From Planctomycetota bacterium (GTDB lineage: Bacteria > Planctomycetota > PLA2 > JAEUHO01): a DNA stretch of 64,000 nucleotides. Shown here in pieces: positions 20,772-29,629 of this stretch (position 1 is its first letter; every line of letters begins with the position of its first letter). The notes under the pieces were generated by a model, which was not told where the DNA came from, ran no database searches, and was given only the letters and a program-made list of their open reading frames with translations. Where the stretch lies: NCBI GenBank assembly GCA_028281445.1, contig JANQJW010000048.1:40520-104519 (forward strand), read 5' to 3'. Both the position numbers and the translations under genes were made by a program.

Positions 20772-22115
20772 ATGCCCCAATCTCGCTCCGCTCCCCGCCC
20801 GGCCTTCGGCCACCTCTCCGACTGGCACGACCTGGTCTGTGCTCACAGTGCACTTGCGCTGAAGGCACTTGCGCGGAAACACCCCGCCAAGAAGGCCCTG
20901 AAGGCCGAGATCAAGAAGGGGGACGCCGAGCGCCGGCGAATCCGCAAGTTCACCAAGAAGCACGCGCACCACCCGGCCGTCGCTCTCGCCCGCGAGCTCC
21001 CCGCCGTCGACCTCGCCCTCTTGTACGTGATCCTCCGCAACACCCTCGGGCGCGCACAGGGCTACGACGTGTTCCGCCCAACGGCGCTCGATCTCCTCGT
21101 TGTCGCACTCGATCTGGAGGCCGCGAAGGCCATCGAGCAGATCGGGCGCTTCGCGCAGGACGCACCGCTACGACGCCATGGTCTCGTCGTCAGCGGATCG
21201 GCCTTGCAGGAGCCGCTGCTGACCAGCGTCTTCTACCCGTCGGACAAGGCCCTGCGCCTGGCGTTCGGCGCCGACGACGCCACGCGGGTCGTCGTCGCGG
21301 ACGCAATCCCCCAGCCCGAGGACGGGCTCGTCAATGAAGCAGAGGGCGCGGTCCTCGTCTGGCCGCCGGAGCTCTCGGCGCAGATCGAGCGCATCGTCCA
21401 CGCGGTCAAGACCCGTCGGCGTGTGCTGGAACAGACGGGCCTCGCGGACCGCCTACCCACCGCGCGCGGCATTCATGTGCTGCTGCAGGGACCGCCGGGC
21501 ACGGGCAAGACGCTCGCCGCCCGAACGATCGCGACACGGCTCGAACAGCCGCCGCGCATCGTGCATGCGCCGGACATCCAGAGCCGCTGGATCGGCGTGG
21601 CCGAGAAGACGGTGCGTCAGATGTACCGCGCCGCCGCACGCCAACACGCGGTGCTGGTCTTCGACGAAGTGGACGGGTTGATCGTCCGGCGAGGCGAAAC
21701 GGCGCAGCCGTGGATCCGATCTCTCGTCGACACGTTCCTGGTCGAGATGGAGGCGTTCGAGGGCGTTGCGGTCTACACGACCAACCACCCGCAGCACCTG
21801 GATCCGGCCTTGGAGCGGCGCCTCAGTTTCCGCCTGGAGGTGCCGCGCCCGGGACCGGCCGAGCGCGCGAAGATCTGGACGGCGCACCTGCCCCCCGGTG
21901 TTCCGCTTGCTGGGGACGTTGACTACGACGCGCTGGCGGCGCACGACCTGACGGGCGCCGAGATCCAGAACGCGGTGCTCTCCGCGCTGACGGAAGCCAG
22001 CCTGCGCGACCCGCTGCTGGTGACCGCAGCGGACCTTCAGGCCGGCATCGAGAACGCGACGCGCGGCCGCTGGGCCGCGGGTCCCAGCGACCGGGTCGGC
22101 TTCTCGAACGCGTAG
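20772..22115 (+). CDS. AAA+ ATPase of unknown role
   Basis: A 447-residue protein. The N-terminal ~210 residues are a helical, lysine/arginine-rich region with no recognised family. The C-terminal half is a classic AAA module: Walker A GPPGTGKT, Walker B AVLVFDEVDG, sensor-1 VYTTNHPQHLD, and arginine-finger region ALERRLSFRLEVPRPG, which resembles the FtsH/Cdc48 clade. There is no protease or membrane segment, so it is likely a soluble remodeller or chaperone. No neighbouring gene names a substrate. The start lies immediately after the folded leader at 20646-20769, and no obvious free ribosome-binding site precedes it. Confidence 0.8.
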   Translation: MPQSRSAPRPAFGHLSDWHDLVCAHSALALKALARKHPAKKALKAEIKKGDAERRRIRKFTKKHAHHPAVALARELPAVDLALLYVILRNTLGRAQGYDVFRPTALDLLVVALDLEAAKAIEQIGRFAQDAPLRRHGLVVSGSALQEPLLTSVFYPSDKALRLAFGADDATRVVVADAIPQPEDGLVNEAEGAVLVWPPELSAQIERIVHAVKTRRRVLEQTGLADRLPTARGIHVLLQGPPGTGKTLAARTIATRLEQPPRIVHAPDIQSRWIGVAEKTVRQMYRAAARQHAVLVFDEVDGLIVRRGETAQPWIRSLVDTFLVEMEAFEGVAVYTTNHPQHLDPALERRLSFRLEVPRPGPAERAKIWTAHLPPGVPLAGDVDYDALAAHDLTGAEIQNAVLSALTEASLRDPLLVTAADLQAGIENATRGRWAAGPSDRVGFSNA

Positions 22116-22174
22116 CGCGGAGGGTGTGATTGAGAGGCCTCGTAACGAGCCCGGTGAGACCGATGCGAGCCGGA

Positions 22175-22239
22175 GCCCCGACGAGCGGTTCTGGCCACAG
22201 GCGTGCTGAAGCACGTTGGACCAGGTTCCGAGTCGGGGC
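22175..22239. other. Long interrupted hairpin between convergent genes
   Basis: Three nested helices are visible: GCCCCGAC (22175-22182) with GTCGGGGC (22232-22239), CTGG (22191-22194) with CCAG (22221-22224), and CGTGC-TGAA-GCACG (22202-22215). It lies between the convergent AAA+ and CAP genes and could act as a two-way terminator, although no T-tract follows on either side. Confidence 0.4.
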
Positions 22240-22294
22240 CCGACGCAGCGAGAGGATCGCCGGGCGCAGTAGAGGGCTGCTCGAGCAGACCCGA

Positions 22295-22900
22295 CTACGG
22301 GGTCGTGAAGACCTGGGTCCAGTAGGGGCCGCCACCGCCGCCCTCTTGCACCGAGATCGAGATCGTCGCGAACGTGGGGTTGAGGATGTTGGCGCAGTGG
22401 CCGGCCGAGTTCATCCAGCCGTTCATGACCTGCGCGGCGGTCGTCTGCCCCTGGGCGACGTTCTCACCCCAGGATGTCAGGCCCGCAACGCCGGCGGTCG
22501 CAAGGCGATTGCCGAGGCAGTCCGTGGGCGCGACGCAGCCGCCGGGGCCGTCGTGCGTGAGCATTCCGATGCCCTCTTGATAGACCGTGTGGTCCTGTGT
22601 CGCGTTGAAGCGGTTGATGTTGCCCCACCCCAAGGCCCCCAGGCCGCGGGCAGCGCGCTCCGCGTTCACCATGGCGAACACCTCTTCGATGAGTGCCAGC
22701 TCGGCCGCCGTCGGCGCCGTGGTCGCGCCTGCGACGGGCGTCGAACCGGGCACGCCCGGCACGCCGGGCGCCATGACCCCGCAGTTCGCAGGCGCCGTCA
22801 TCGTCGGGTTGTTTCCGCTGCTGTTCCCGCATGCGGGGAACCCGAGACAGAGGAAGAGGAGGATGGCCGTCATGACCACGTGCTGGCTCTTGATGCGCAT
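22295..22900 (-). CDS. Secreted CAP-domain (SCP/PR-1-like) protein
   Basis: A 201-residue protein with an N-terminal hydrophobic export signal (VVMTAILLFLCLGFPACG). The Cys is not in a canonical lipobox because Phe-Pro precede it, so lipidation is uncertain. A Gly/Pro/Thr linker leads to a CAP domain (~65-201) with GENVAQG and SAGHCANILNP, which contain the conserved Glu and His of the CAP cleft. Bacterial CAP proteins are extracellular and of mostly unknown function. A second CAP lipoprotein lies in the division cluster at 36559-37173, so the two may be paralogues. It stands alone on the minus strand. Confidence 0.8.
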   Translation of the reverse strand: MRIKSQHVVMTAILLFLCLGFPACGNSSGNNPTMTAPANCGVMAPGVPGVPGSTPVAGATTAPTAAELALIEEVFAMVNAERAARGLGALGWGNINRFNATQDHTVYQEGIGMLTHDGPGGCVAPTDCLGNRLATAGVAGLTSWGENVAQGQTTAAQVMNGWMNSAGHCANILNPTFATISISVQEGGGGGPYWTQVFTTP

Positions 22901-22983
22901 CGATACCGGTCCTTTCGACTAGGAGTCACACGACACTACACATTCGACCGTCATCGGCAAGACCGAGAACTCGGCTGAAACAT

Positions 22984-23922
22984 CTACCGCCCACGCATCG
23001 CCAATTCGACTCGGGCGATCAAGCCGACTTCGCGCGGCGCGTAGCGCACGAGATCCTCGAGTACGGGGCGGGCCTCGGCAGGATCCGCATGCCGGGCGTA
23101 GGCGCGGATCGCCTGGCGTCGCTCGGGATGGTCGCGCCGGTCAATCGCATCGCGCAACACGGCGAGCACGTTGCGGCGGTCCCCAGGCACGCCCCGGAGC
23201 GACTCGAGCGCCCCCGTGGCTGTGTGCCAGCGATCGGCGCGCTCGGTCCGCAGCATGCGCTCGATCGTGTCGAGCGCCGGATCGGCCTGCTCTATCAGGT
23301 AGGGCAGCAGCCACACGGTACGCGTGCGGATCCATGCATTCTCGTTCTCGAGACCCGCAACGAAGACATCGATCGGAAAGTCCGGCCCCGCTGCCTCGCG
23401 TGCGCGCTTCGCCGCGACCTCACGCTGCACCGGCGTCATGGCCGTGTTCATGGGCACGAGAGACAGGAGGCCCTTGAGCGCTGCGATGGTCAGCGCGCGC
23501 TTGGGGTCCTTGGACTGCGCGGCGAAGCGCCGCAGGTCCGCTTCGAACGGCGCACTCGTGGGGAGCTGTCCCGTCATGGACATCGTCGCGGCGCGGAAGG
23601 GATCACGGAACATCCGTGAGCGGAGCCTGTTCTCGAGGTACTCCTCCTCGATCCAGCGCCGGCGCTCCGCTTCGCGTTCGGCCATGGACGTGCGCCTGAC
23701 CACCTGGACCTCTGGCGCATCCTCGTCCTCCGGCTGGTGCGGAACGGGTGCCGGCGTGAACCGCGGTCGTCGACCGCGTAGGAAGGGCCAGACAGACTCG
23801 GCGGGCGACGCCTTGTCGTCAGCGAGGTCGTCCGCCCGCTGCGCGCTTCCCACCACGAGCGCCAGATACACCGCCGCGCCACACGAGAGAACGAGCAGCA
23901 GCGACGCGAACGCGAGGCGCAT
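22984..23922 (-). CDS. Exported protein with HEAT-like repeats
   Basis: A 312-residue protein with an N-terminal signal or anchor (MRLAFASLLLVLSCGAAVYL), a charged linker and, from ~residue 170, helical pairs resembling HEAT repeats (for example WIRTRTVWLLPYLIEQ and HPERRQAIRAYARHADP). The start is chosen at the Met directly before the hydrophobic segment, 1 base after the moxR stop, so it is almost certainly co-transcribed with moxR. MoxR ATPases usually act with a von Willebrand domain partner; none is here, and this protein may take that place. That is inference. Confidence 0.7.
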   Translation of the reverse strand: MRLAFASLLLVLSCGAAVYLALVVGSAQRADDLADDKASPAESVWPFLRGRRPRFTPAPVPHQPEDEDAPEVQVVRRTSMAEREAERRRWIEEEYLENRLRSRMFRDPFRAATMSMTGQLPTSAPFEADLRRFAAQSKDPKRALTIAALKGLLSLVPMNTAMTPVQREVAAKRAREAAGPDFPIDVFVAGLENENAWIRTRTVWLLPYLIEQADPALDTIERMLRTERADRWHTATGALESLRGVPGDRRNVLAVLRDAIDRRDHPERRQAIRAYARHADPAEARPVLEDLVRYAPREVGLIARVELAMRGR

Positions 23923-23923
23923 C

Positions 23924-24883
23924 CTAGATCGGAACCTCCAGGCGTTCCGCAACGTCCGCGATGATGCGTTCACGCTCGTCGCTCTCGCCTTCGCTCGTGA
24001 AGCCGGCGCCGAGCACGCGGTGCGCAAGGACCGGAACTGCGAGCGCCTTGATGTCATCGGGCAACACGAAGCCGCGGCCCTGGAGGAAGGCGTGTGCCTG
24101 GCCGGCGCGCGTGAGTGCGATCGATGCGCGCGGGCTGCCCCCCACCACGAGATGCTTGTTGGCGCGCGTCTCCCGTACGAGCGCCAGTGCGTAGTCGAGC
24201 ACCGCATCATCGAGCCGCACCGTGCGCACGGCAGCCTGCAGGCGCTCCACGTCGGCGCCGTGGATCACGGGTCGCAGGTCCTCGAGCGGATGCCGGGTCT
24301 GCTGCGCGCGGATCACGGCCTTCTCGGCCTCGATGTTCGGGTAGCCGATCCGGATACGCAGCATGAAGCGGTCGAGCTGGCTCTCGGGGAGCGGGTACGT
24401 GCCCTCGAACTCATACGGATTCTGCGTCGCGATGACGAAGAACGGCTTGGGCAGATCGTGGGACGTGCGGTCGACGGTGACCTGCGAGTCGTTCATCGCC
24501 TCGAGCAGCGCCGACTGCGTCCGCGGCGTCGCACGGTTGATCTCGTCTGCCAACAGCACGTGCGTGAAGATCGGACCGGGCTTGAACTCGAACGCGCCGC
24601 TCTGCTGGTCGTAGATGGCAACACCCACGATGTCGCTGGGCAGGAGGTCTGGCGTGAACTGCACGCGCCGAAAGTCGACGTCGACCGAGCGCGCCAGACT
24701 CTTGGCGAGGACGGTCTTGCCAACGCCGGGCACGTCTTCGAGCAGAACGTGACCGCCTGCGAGCAGACCCGTCATCACCGCGCGCACGACTTCCGGGCGG
24801 CCCAGGAAGACGCTGGCGATGTTCTTGTGCAGCTTCGCGACGAGGGCGTGCAACTCGGTGTTCGTCGTTGCGTTCGAGCTCAC
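23924..24883 (-). CDS. MoxR-family AAA+ ATPase
   Basis: A 319-residue cytoplasmic AAA+ of the MoxR (AAA_3) family, with a GTG start. Walker A is DVPGVGKTVLAKSLA, Walker B LLADEINRA, followed by the MoxR-typical PRTQSALLEAMNDSQVTVD and FFVIATQNPYEFEGTYPLPE. MoxR proteins are thought to act as chaperones that insert metals or mature secreted or membrane complexes. It starts 9 bases after yebC and ends 1 base before the HEAT-like exported protein. There is no DUF58 or vWA gene nearby, unlike most MoxR loci. Confidence 0.9.
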   Translation of the reverse strand: MSSNATTNTELHALVAKLHKNIASVFLGRPEVVRAVMTGLLAGGHVLLEDVPGVGKTVLAKSLARSVDVDFRRVQFTPDLLPSDIVGVAIYDQQSGAFEFKPGPIFTHVLLADEINRATPRTQSALLEAMNDSQVTVDRTSHDLPKPFFVIATQNPYEFEGTYPLPESQLDRFMLRIRIGYPNIEAEKAVIRAQQTRHPLEDLRPVIHGADVERLQAAVRTVRLDDAVLDYALALVRETRANKHLVVGGSPRASIALTRAGQAHAFLQGRGFVLPDDIKALAVPVLAHRVLGAGFTSEGESDERERIIADVAERLEVPI

Positions 24884-24892
24884 GCCGGCCCC

Positions 24893-25663
24893 CTAGTCGC
24901 CTGCCGCCAGCTTCGCGGCCACCTCTTCGGACACGTCCAGGTTCGTCGTGACGCTCTGGACGTCGTCGTTGTCCTCGAGCAGGCCCTGGAGCCGCATCAC
25001 CTTGCGGGCGATGTCCTCATCAGCATCGACGGTGTTGCTCGGCACCATGGCGTACTCCGCGCGCAGGAGCTCGAGGCTCGCGTCCGCGAGGGCCTTCTTG
25101 ACGGCCTCGAAGGCCGCGGCCTCGCACGTGACGAGGAAGCGACCGTCGTCCGTGCCCCCGTCGAGCAGCTGGACATCCTCGGCGCCTGCCTCGACGGCGA
25201 CCTCGAAGAGCTGTTCTTCGTTCGTCGCGGACTCGGCGACCTCGAGCTCGCCCTTGCGCTCGAACATCCAACCCACGGAACCGGATGCGCCGATCGAGCC
25301 GCCGTTGCGGTCGAAGATCAGGCGCACCTCACCGCCCGTGCGGTTGCGGTTGTCGGTGAGAGCCTCGACGAGCATTGCAACGCCGTTGGGTCCGTAGCCT
25401 TCGTAGGTCAGCTCTTCGAAGTCTGCGCCGCCGGTCGCACCCGAGGCGCGGTCGACGGCGCGCTTGATCGTATCCTTCGGCATGTTCGCGGCGCGCGCCT
25501 TGTCGATGGCGAGTGCGAGCCGCGGGTTGTCCTCGACCTTGGGACCGGCCATCTTGACGGCGGCCATGATGAGCCGGGAGATCTTGGAGAAGGCCTTGCC
25601 GCGCTTCGCATCGGCGCGGGCCTTCTTGTGCATGATGTTGGCGAAATGGCTGTGGCCTGCCAT
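24893..25663 (-). CDS. yebC: YebC/TACO1-family regulator
   Basis: A 256-residue protein of the YebC/PmpR/TACO1 family, nearly the standard length. The start MAGHSHFANIMHKKARADAKRGK is typical, as are NMPKDTIKRAVDRASG, YEGYGPNGVAMLVEALTDNRNRT and GSIGASGSVGWMFER. Family members bind DNA as regulators or, as shown for TACO1 and YebC, assist translation of proline stretches. It lies downstream of rplM-rpsI, which fits a translation role. The 144-base gap before it holds short direct repeats (ACCGCGCG twice, ACCCAGCAC twice) but no gene. Confidence 0.95.
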   Translation of the reverse strand: MAGHSHFANIMHKKARADAKRGKAFSKISRLIMAAVKMAGPKVEDNPRLALAIDKARAANMPKDTIKRAVDRASGATGGADFEELTYEGYGPNGVAMLVEALTDNRNRTGGEVRLIFDRNGGSIGASGSVGWMFERKGELEVAESATNEEQLFEVAVEAGAEDVQLLDGGTDDGRFLVTCEAAAFEAVKKALADASLELLRAEYAMVPSNTVDADEDIARKVMRLQGLLEDNDDVQSVTTNLDVSEEVAAKLAAGD

Positions 25664-25807
25664 GGCTTCTCCGTCCCGGGATCAGGATACCGCGCGATGC
25701 AGAGGTACCGCGCGCGACCTCGGGGTCACCACCCAGAACCCAGCACTCGTTCTCGAACCCGATCCCGTTCCCAGGACCCAGCACGGGAAGCCGCGTTCGT
25801 GAGTCGT

Positions 25808-26206
25808 CTAGCGCTTCGAGAACTGGAAGCGAGCGCGCGCACCCCTCTGGCCGTACTTCTTGCGCTCGCTGACGCGTGCATCGCGCGTGAGATAGCCGGC
25901 TTCGCGGAGTGCCGCCTCGTAGCCCTCGTTGTCCTTGACGAGCGCACGGGCCAGGCCGTGGCGGATCGCGTCGGCCTGCCCCTGAGGGCCGCCGCCGCGG
26001 ACGTTGACGAAGACGTCGTAGGTCTTCTCGGTGTCGGTCAGCGTGAGCGGCTGGCGAGCGGCGAGGCGGGTCGCCGGGGTCGTGAAGTACTCCTGCCAGT
26101 CGCGCTTGTTGATGCGCATCACACCCTCGCCCGAGCAGATCCGGACGCGCGCAACGGCCGTCTTCCGGCGGCCCGTGCCCCAGGTGTACGTCTTCGTGCC
26201 AACCAT
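25808..26206 (-). CDS. rpsI: 30S ribosomal protein uS9
   Basis: A 132-residue protein that matches S9 along its length: TGRRKTAVARVRI, IRHGLARALV, and a C-terminal tail ending RGARARFQFSKR whose final Lys-Arg reaches the P-site tRNA. It sits 3 bases downstream of rplM, the universal L13-S9 pair, so it is transcribed from the same promoter. Confidence 0.97.
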   Translation of the reverse strand: MVGTKTYTWGTGRRKTAVARVRICSGEGVMRINKRDWQEYFTTPATRLAARQPLTLTDTEKTYDVFVNVRGGGPQGQADAIRHGLARALVKDNEGYEAALREAGYLTRDARVSERKKYGQRGARARFQFSKR

Positions 26207-26209
26207 CGG

Positions 26210-26656
26210 CTACTCCCTGCCCGTGCCGAACGAGAGCGGCTGCGGGTTCTGTGCGTGGTGCTCGTGCCGGTCGTCCGCATAGACCTTCAGCTTGCGGAGC
26301 ATGTCACGACCGAGGTTCGTCTTCGGCAGCATGCGGCGCACCGCCAGGCGGACGATGTCCTCCGGGTGGCGCTCCTGCATGGTGGTGTAGGGCGTCTCGA
26401 CCAGGCCGCCGGGGTGGCCCGTGTGACGGCGGTATATCTTCTTGTCCTTCTTGGCGCCCGTGAGCTGCACATCCTTGGCGTTGATGACCACGATGTAGTC
26501 GCCGGTGTCGACGTGCGGCGTGTACGTCGGCTTGTGCTTGCCCATGAGCATGCGGGCGATCTGCGACGCCATGCGCCCGAGGGTTTCCTGGGCCGCATCG
26601 ACCACGTACCAGGAGGCCTGGCCGAGGTTGGACTTGGCAACGGTCGTCTTTCTCAT
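26210..26656 (-). CDS. rplM: 50S ribosomal protein uL13
   Basis: A 148-residue protein with L13 hallmarks: WYVVDAAQETLGRMASQIA, MGKHKPTYTPHVDTGDYIVV, YRRHTGHPGG and AVRRMLPKTNLGRDML. The start at 26656 gives MRKTTVAKSN, the normal N-terminus; longer in-frame starts are rejected because they add non-homologous residues. It is the first gene of rplM-rpsI-yebC-moxR and has a good promoter upstream. Confidence 0.97.
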   Translation of the reverse strand: MRKTTVAKSNLGQASWYVVDAAQETLGRMASQIARMLMGKHKPTYTPHVDTGDYIVVINAKDVQLTGAKKDKKIYRRHTGHPGGLVETPYTTMQERHPEDIVRLAVRRMLPKTNLGRDMLRKLKVYADDRHEHHAQNPQPLSFGTGRE

Positions 26657-26739
26657 GGGTACTTCCCGCGGGCCGAGGCCCCCATTCGGATCCCGGCCCG
26701 CCGTGAGTTCGTGGGCCGCTTGCTCGGGCAAAGCGCACG

Positions 26740-26767
26740 AGCGTATCCCCAGCGCGAGGCGGGTCAA
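26740..26767 (-). promoter_or_regulatory. Sigma70-type promoter of rplM-rpsI
   Basis: On the minus strand TTGACC (26762-26767) and TACGCT (26740-26745) are separated by 16 bases, which fits a housekeeping promoter. The expected start site would give a leader of ~75 bases before the rplM ATG. Confidence 0.55.
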
Positions 26768-26785
26768 GCCGCTCGCGGGGCCTGA

Positions 26786-28384
26786 TCAGGGCGAAGCCGG
26801 CCGGTACTGGAGGGTCGCGGCCGGCACCGGGCCATGCCCGGAAATCCCCACCGGCAGGGCCGGCAGGCGCCCCAGCCGCACCCGGCGCAGATCCACCTCC
26901 CCCACGAGCAGGGACTGCACGAACAGCGAGCCGCGCTCCTCGACGTCTCCGGCGGCGATTCCGACTCCGACGCGCTCCCGGAGGATCCAGCCCGTGCGCC
27001 CGGGGGGCACGGCCACGGTGCCTCCCCCGGCCAGCCGGGCCCCGCGCAGGATCAGGCTCCCGCCGCCGCGCCACTGCACTACGCGCCGGAACCCCTGGGG
27101 GCCGGCCGAGACCACGAGGCCCTCGATCCGCCGTCCGCCTGCGCCCCCCAGGTCCAGGGCGAAGCCGTGGATTCGAAAGCCCGGATCCTCCGGCGAGGTC
27201 CAGAGGATCCCGACGCACGCCACCGAGGCGGCGAGCAGCACGACCAGGAGAAGGGCAAACGGCGCGCGCACGAGCCAGGCGAAGGCCGCCACCGCCAGGC
27301 TGTAGACGATCAGCAGGATGCCCTGAACCCGGCGCTCGTGCGGCCGGTCGTGCCATGGGGTGAAGGCCTCCGGAACGCGCGGCAGTCCTCCGCTGCGGCG
27401 ATCGAACACCGTCGCGATCTCGGGCACCCAGAGCCGCGCCTCCAGCACCGCCTCGAGATCGCGCACGTCTGCAGCCCGGGCGACACGCCCGAGGCCCAGT
27501 GCGCGCGCAGCATCCGGTCCGCTGTCTTCAACGCGTCCGGCATCCCGCAAGCGCATGCCCAGCCGAGGCGGCCAGCCGTCGTGCGGGCCGGGACCGATCA
27601 ACAGCCCGCCCGACCGCACGAAGCCGACCAGTGCACCCGCCTTCTCATTGGCGTGTGCGTCGTCGGCAGCCCACGCGTCCGCACCCACGAACACGGCATC
27701 GATGCCGGCTAGATCGAACGGATGCGTGAAAGGTTCGCCGGCAGCGGCGCTGATCGTCACGCGCGTCTGCGGCTGTGCCATCTCCGAGTCGCCATCGATC
27801 ATGCGCAGCACGGGTCGCGGAGGCAGTGTGGCGGCGCTACCTGCGCCCCACCAAGGCCCGGGACCGGCACCCAGCGCCACGTCCCCACGCTCGCGGACAA
27901 GCGGCGCGCCTTGCCGTGACGTCGTTCCGCTGTTCCCCGCGGGCGTCTCGTCCACACGGGGCGCCGCAAGCGGGTCGAATGTCCGGGGCACGACGCCGAG
28001 ATCCCCCGCGGCCAGCACCGCGCCGCCGCCGAGGAGGACCACGAGGGCGGCGGCAAGGCTGGATGCGTTGCGTCCCGTGAGACCGATCAGCATCCCCACG
28101 CCGAGAACGGCGAACCAGCCGGGCCCGGGCAGGCCCGCGCCGCTCTCGACCATGGCGAAGACGAGAAACGGCGCCGCCGCCAACGCCAACGTGAGCGGCC
28201 GCCACCAAGCGCTCCCGCGGACGGGCGCGACGCCCAGGAAGAAGAGGACGCAGACACCGAGCGCGACCGGGTAGTAGCCCGATGGCGTCGACGGAAGGAG
28301 TCGGCCGCTCGCCAGGCCGGCCACGGACAACGCGGGCGCGAGGAGGAGCATGGCCAGCGCGGAAACGGCAAGATCGCGCTTCAT
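26786..28384 (-). CDS. Multi-span membrane protein, hypothetical
   Basis: A 532-residue protein with about five hydrophobic spans in the N-terminal ~130 residues, a large globular segment (~150-345), and one or two further spans (~350-392, ILLIVYSLAVAAFAWLVRAP then FALLLVVLLAASVACVGIL), with an all-beta C-terminus. The soluble part contains GIDAVFVGADAW and FVRSGGLLIGPG, reminiscent of the glutamine-amidotransferase-like fold in large bacterial membrane proteins with DUF4159-type or aerotolerance-like domains, but I cannot name the family. It lies 22 bases downstream of the ftsQ-like gene, so it is probably in the same transcript. Confidence 0.65.
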   Translation of the reverse strand: MKRDLAVSALAMLLLAPALSVAGLASGRLLPSTPSGYYPVALGVCVLFFLGVAPVRGSAWWRPLTLALAAAPFLVFAMVESGAGLPGPGWFAVLGVGMLIGLTGRNASSLAAALVVLLGGGAVLAAGDLGVVPRTFDPLAAPRVDETPAGNSGTTSRQGAPLVRERGDVALGAGPGPWWGAGSAATLPPRPVLRMIDGDSEMAQPQTRVTISAAAGEPFTHPFDLAGIDAVFVGADAWAADDAHANEKAGALVGFVRSGGLLIGPGPHDGWPPRLGMRLRDAGRVEDSGPDAARALGLGRVARAADVRDLEAVLEARLWVPEIATVFDRRSGGLPRVPEAFTPWHDRPHERRVQGILLIVYSLAVAAFAWLVRAPFALLLVVLLAASVACVGILWTSPEDPGFRIHGFALDLGGAGGRRIEGLVVSAGPQGFRRVVQWRGGGSLILRGARLAGGGTVAVPPGRTGWILRERVGVGIAAGDVEERGSLFVQSLLVGEVDLRRVRLGRLPALPVGISGHGPVPAATLQYRPASP

Positions 28385-28406
28385 CGAAGGATCGAAACGG
28401 GTTTCG

Positions 28407-29366
28407 TCAGGGGTGGGTTCGGCCGCCGGCCGTCAGCTCCCAGCGTACGTCGATGAAGCGCGGCGGCCTCTTCGTGGTCAGCGCGCGACGCAGGCGTTCG
28501 AGCTTCTGCTCGTAGCAGTCCTCACCGAACACCTCGGCGCAGGCTCGCTCGGTCCGACCCCACTCCACGGTGCGCTGGACACGCTTTCCTCCGCGCGTCT
28601 CCGGCGGGCACGAGATCCCGAGGCGCACCTCGCCCCCTTCGCGCTTGGCGCTCTCGGCAGGGAAGCGTGACACGTCGATCCGCGTGACGGTCACGCGGCC
28701 GCGGAGATCACGGTACAGACGCCGCGCGACCCGGGCAGCAGCTACGGCCTCCTGCACGCGCTCCGTGCGGTCTTCCCAGACCTCGCCGGGGTCGAGCGGC
28801 GCCGGTTCCGTGATTCCGGACACGAGCGGCAGCTCGTAGGGCAGGCCTTCCAGATAGCCCTTGTACGGCCCGCGTGGCAGCAGACAGCCGTCGTTGGAGA
28901 GCAGCCGCCAGCGCATGACCTGGTGTCCCTTGGGACGCTTCACCCAGAACAGGACGCGCGCTACGGGCACGCGCAGGATCGGCTCGATCCGTGCGCGGTT
29001 CGGGTACAGCAGCCGCACCTCCTGCACGCTGCGCACCATGGGATGGCGCTTGATCCGTGCGCGCAGGATGTCCTCGGCGTCGGGGTTGTAGATGGAGACC
29101 GACATCGGTCCGAACATCCGCGGCTCCAGCGCGGCGGCGATGCGGCTGTCCGCCCAGTCGGGCATGCCGGTGAACTCCACGGTCTTGCCGTGAACGCGGA
29201 AGTCGTCGAGGCGATAGGTGTAGGCCCGTGCCTGACGCATCACGATGCCGGCCACGAGGAACACGAGCGAGGCAACCGTCACCTTGACGAGCAGGTGGCC
29301 GAGGCTCGAGTCCATCAGCGCCTGGAAGCGCTCGAGCCGACCGGCGGGCTGGGTTCGTCGAGGCAT
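28407..29366 (-). CDS. ftsQ: FtsQ/DivIB-like division protein (divergent)
   Basis: A 319-residue bitopic protein: a short basic cytoplasmic tail, TM ~26-46 (HLLVKVTVASLVFLVAGIV), a POTRA-like region (~60-140), and a C-terminal beta domain. The segment IKRHPMVRSVQEVRLLYPNR followed by ILRVPVARVLF matches the FtsQ pattern (xxPWVxxaxVxRxxPxxLxIxVxExxPvA). LLSNDGCLLPRG and YELPLVSGI match the VDxxGxxF and LPxLxG motifs. FtsQ links FtsL/FtsB and FtsW/FtsI at the septum. The start is supported by GGGGAGG just upstream. It is separated from murB by two plus-strand genes, and no ftsA or ftsZ follows. Confidence 0.65.
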   Translation of the reverse strand: MPRRTQPAGRLERFQALMDSSLGHLLVKVTVASLVFLVAGIVMRQARAYTYRLDDFRVHGKTVEFTGMPDWADSRIAAALEPRMFGPMSVSIYNPDAEDILRARIKRHPMVRSVQEVRLLYPNRARIEPILRVPVARVLFWVKRPKGHQVMRWRLLSNDGCLLPRGPYKGYLEGLPYELPLVSGITEPAPLDPGEVWEDRTERVQEAVAAARVARRLYRDLRGRVTVTRIDVSRFPAESAKREGGEVRLGISCPPETRGGKRVQRTVEWGRTERACAEVFGEDCYEQKLERLRRALTTKRPPRFIDVRWELTAGGRTHP

Positions 29367-29629
29367 GGTCCTCCCCGGAGGTGACGGCAGCGGTGCCGGA
29401 TCCGCTCCGCGGACCTCCCTGCCGCAGGCCAAGAGATCGGTCCCGGCGCGGGCCGCTTGAACCCGACGAGGCGGAGTGCGTGCCAAGTCTGAACCCTGTT
29501 CGCGTCTTGAGAGGGTCCCTCCGCCCCAGACTGAGTGAGCCAGCCGTGCATTCGTCTCCGCCTCCAGGCCGCGGACGGTCGAAGAAGTAGGCGGATTGTG
29601 CGCACCGTGAGAACTGGGGAAGCGTCCCG

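Noticed and set aside
20668..20862. A 64-codon open frame starting TTG with AAGGAGG upstream
   Set aside because: The ribosome-binding match is good, but most of the frame overlaps the AAA+ gene in another phase and its translation is arginine/serine-rich shadow-like; the region is better explained as a folded leader.
23324..26785. A long plus-strand open frame across moxR, yebC, rpsI and rplM
   Set aside because: It covers four well-defined genes on the other strand, so it cannot be the real product.
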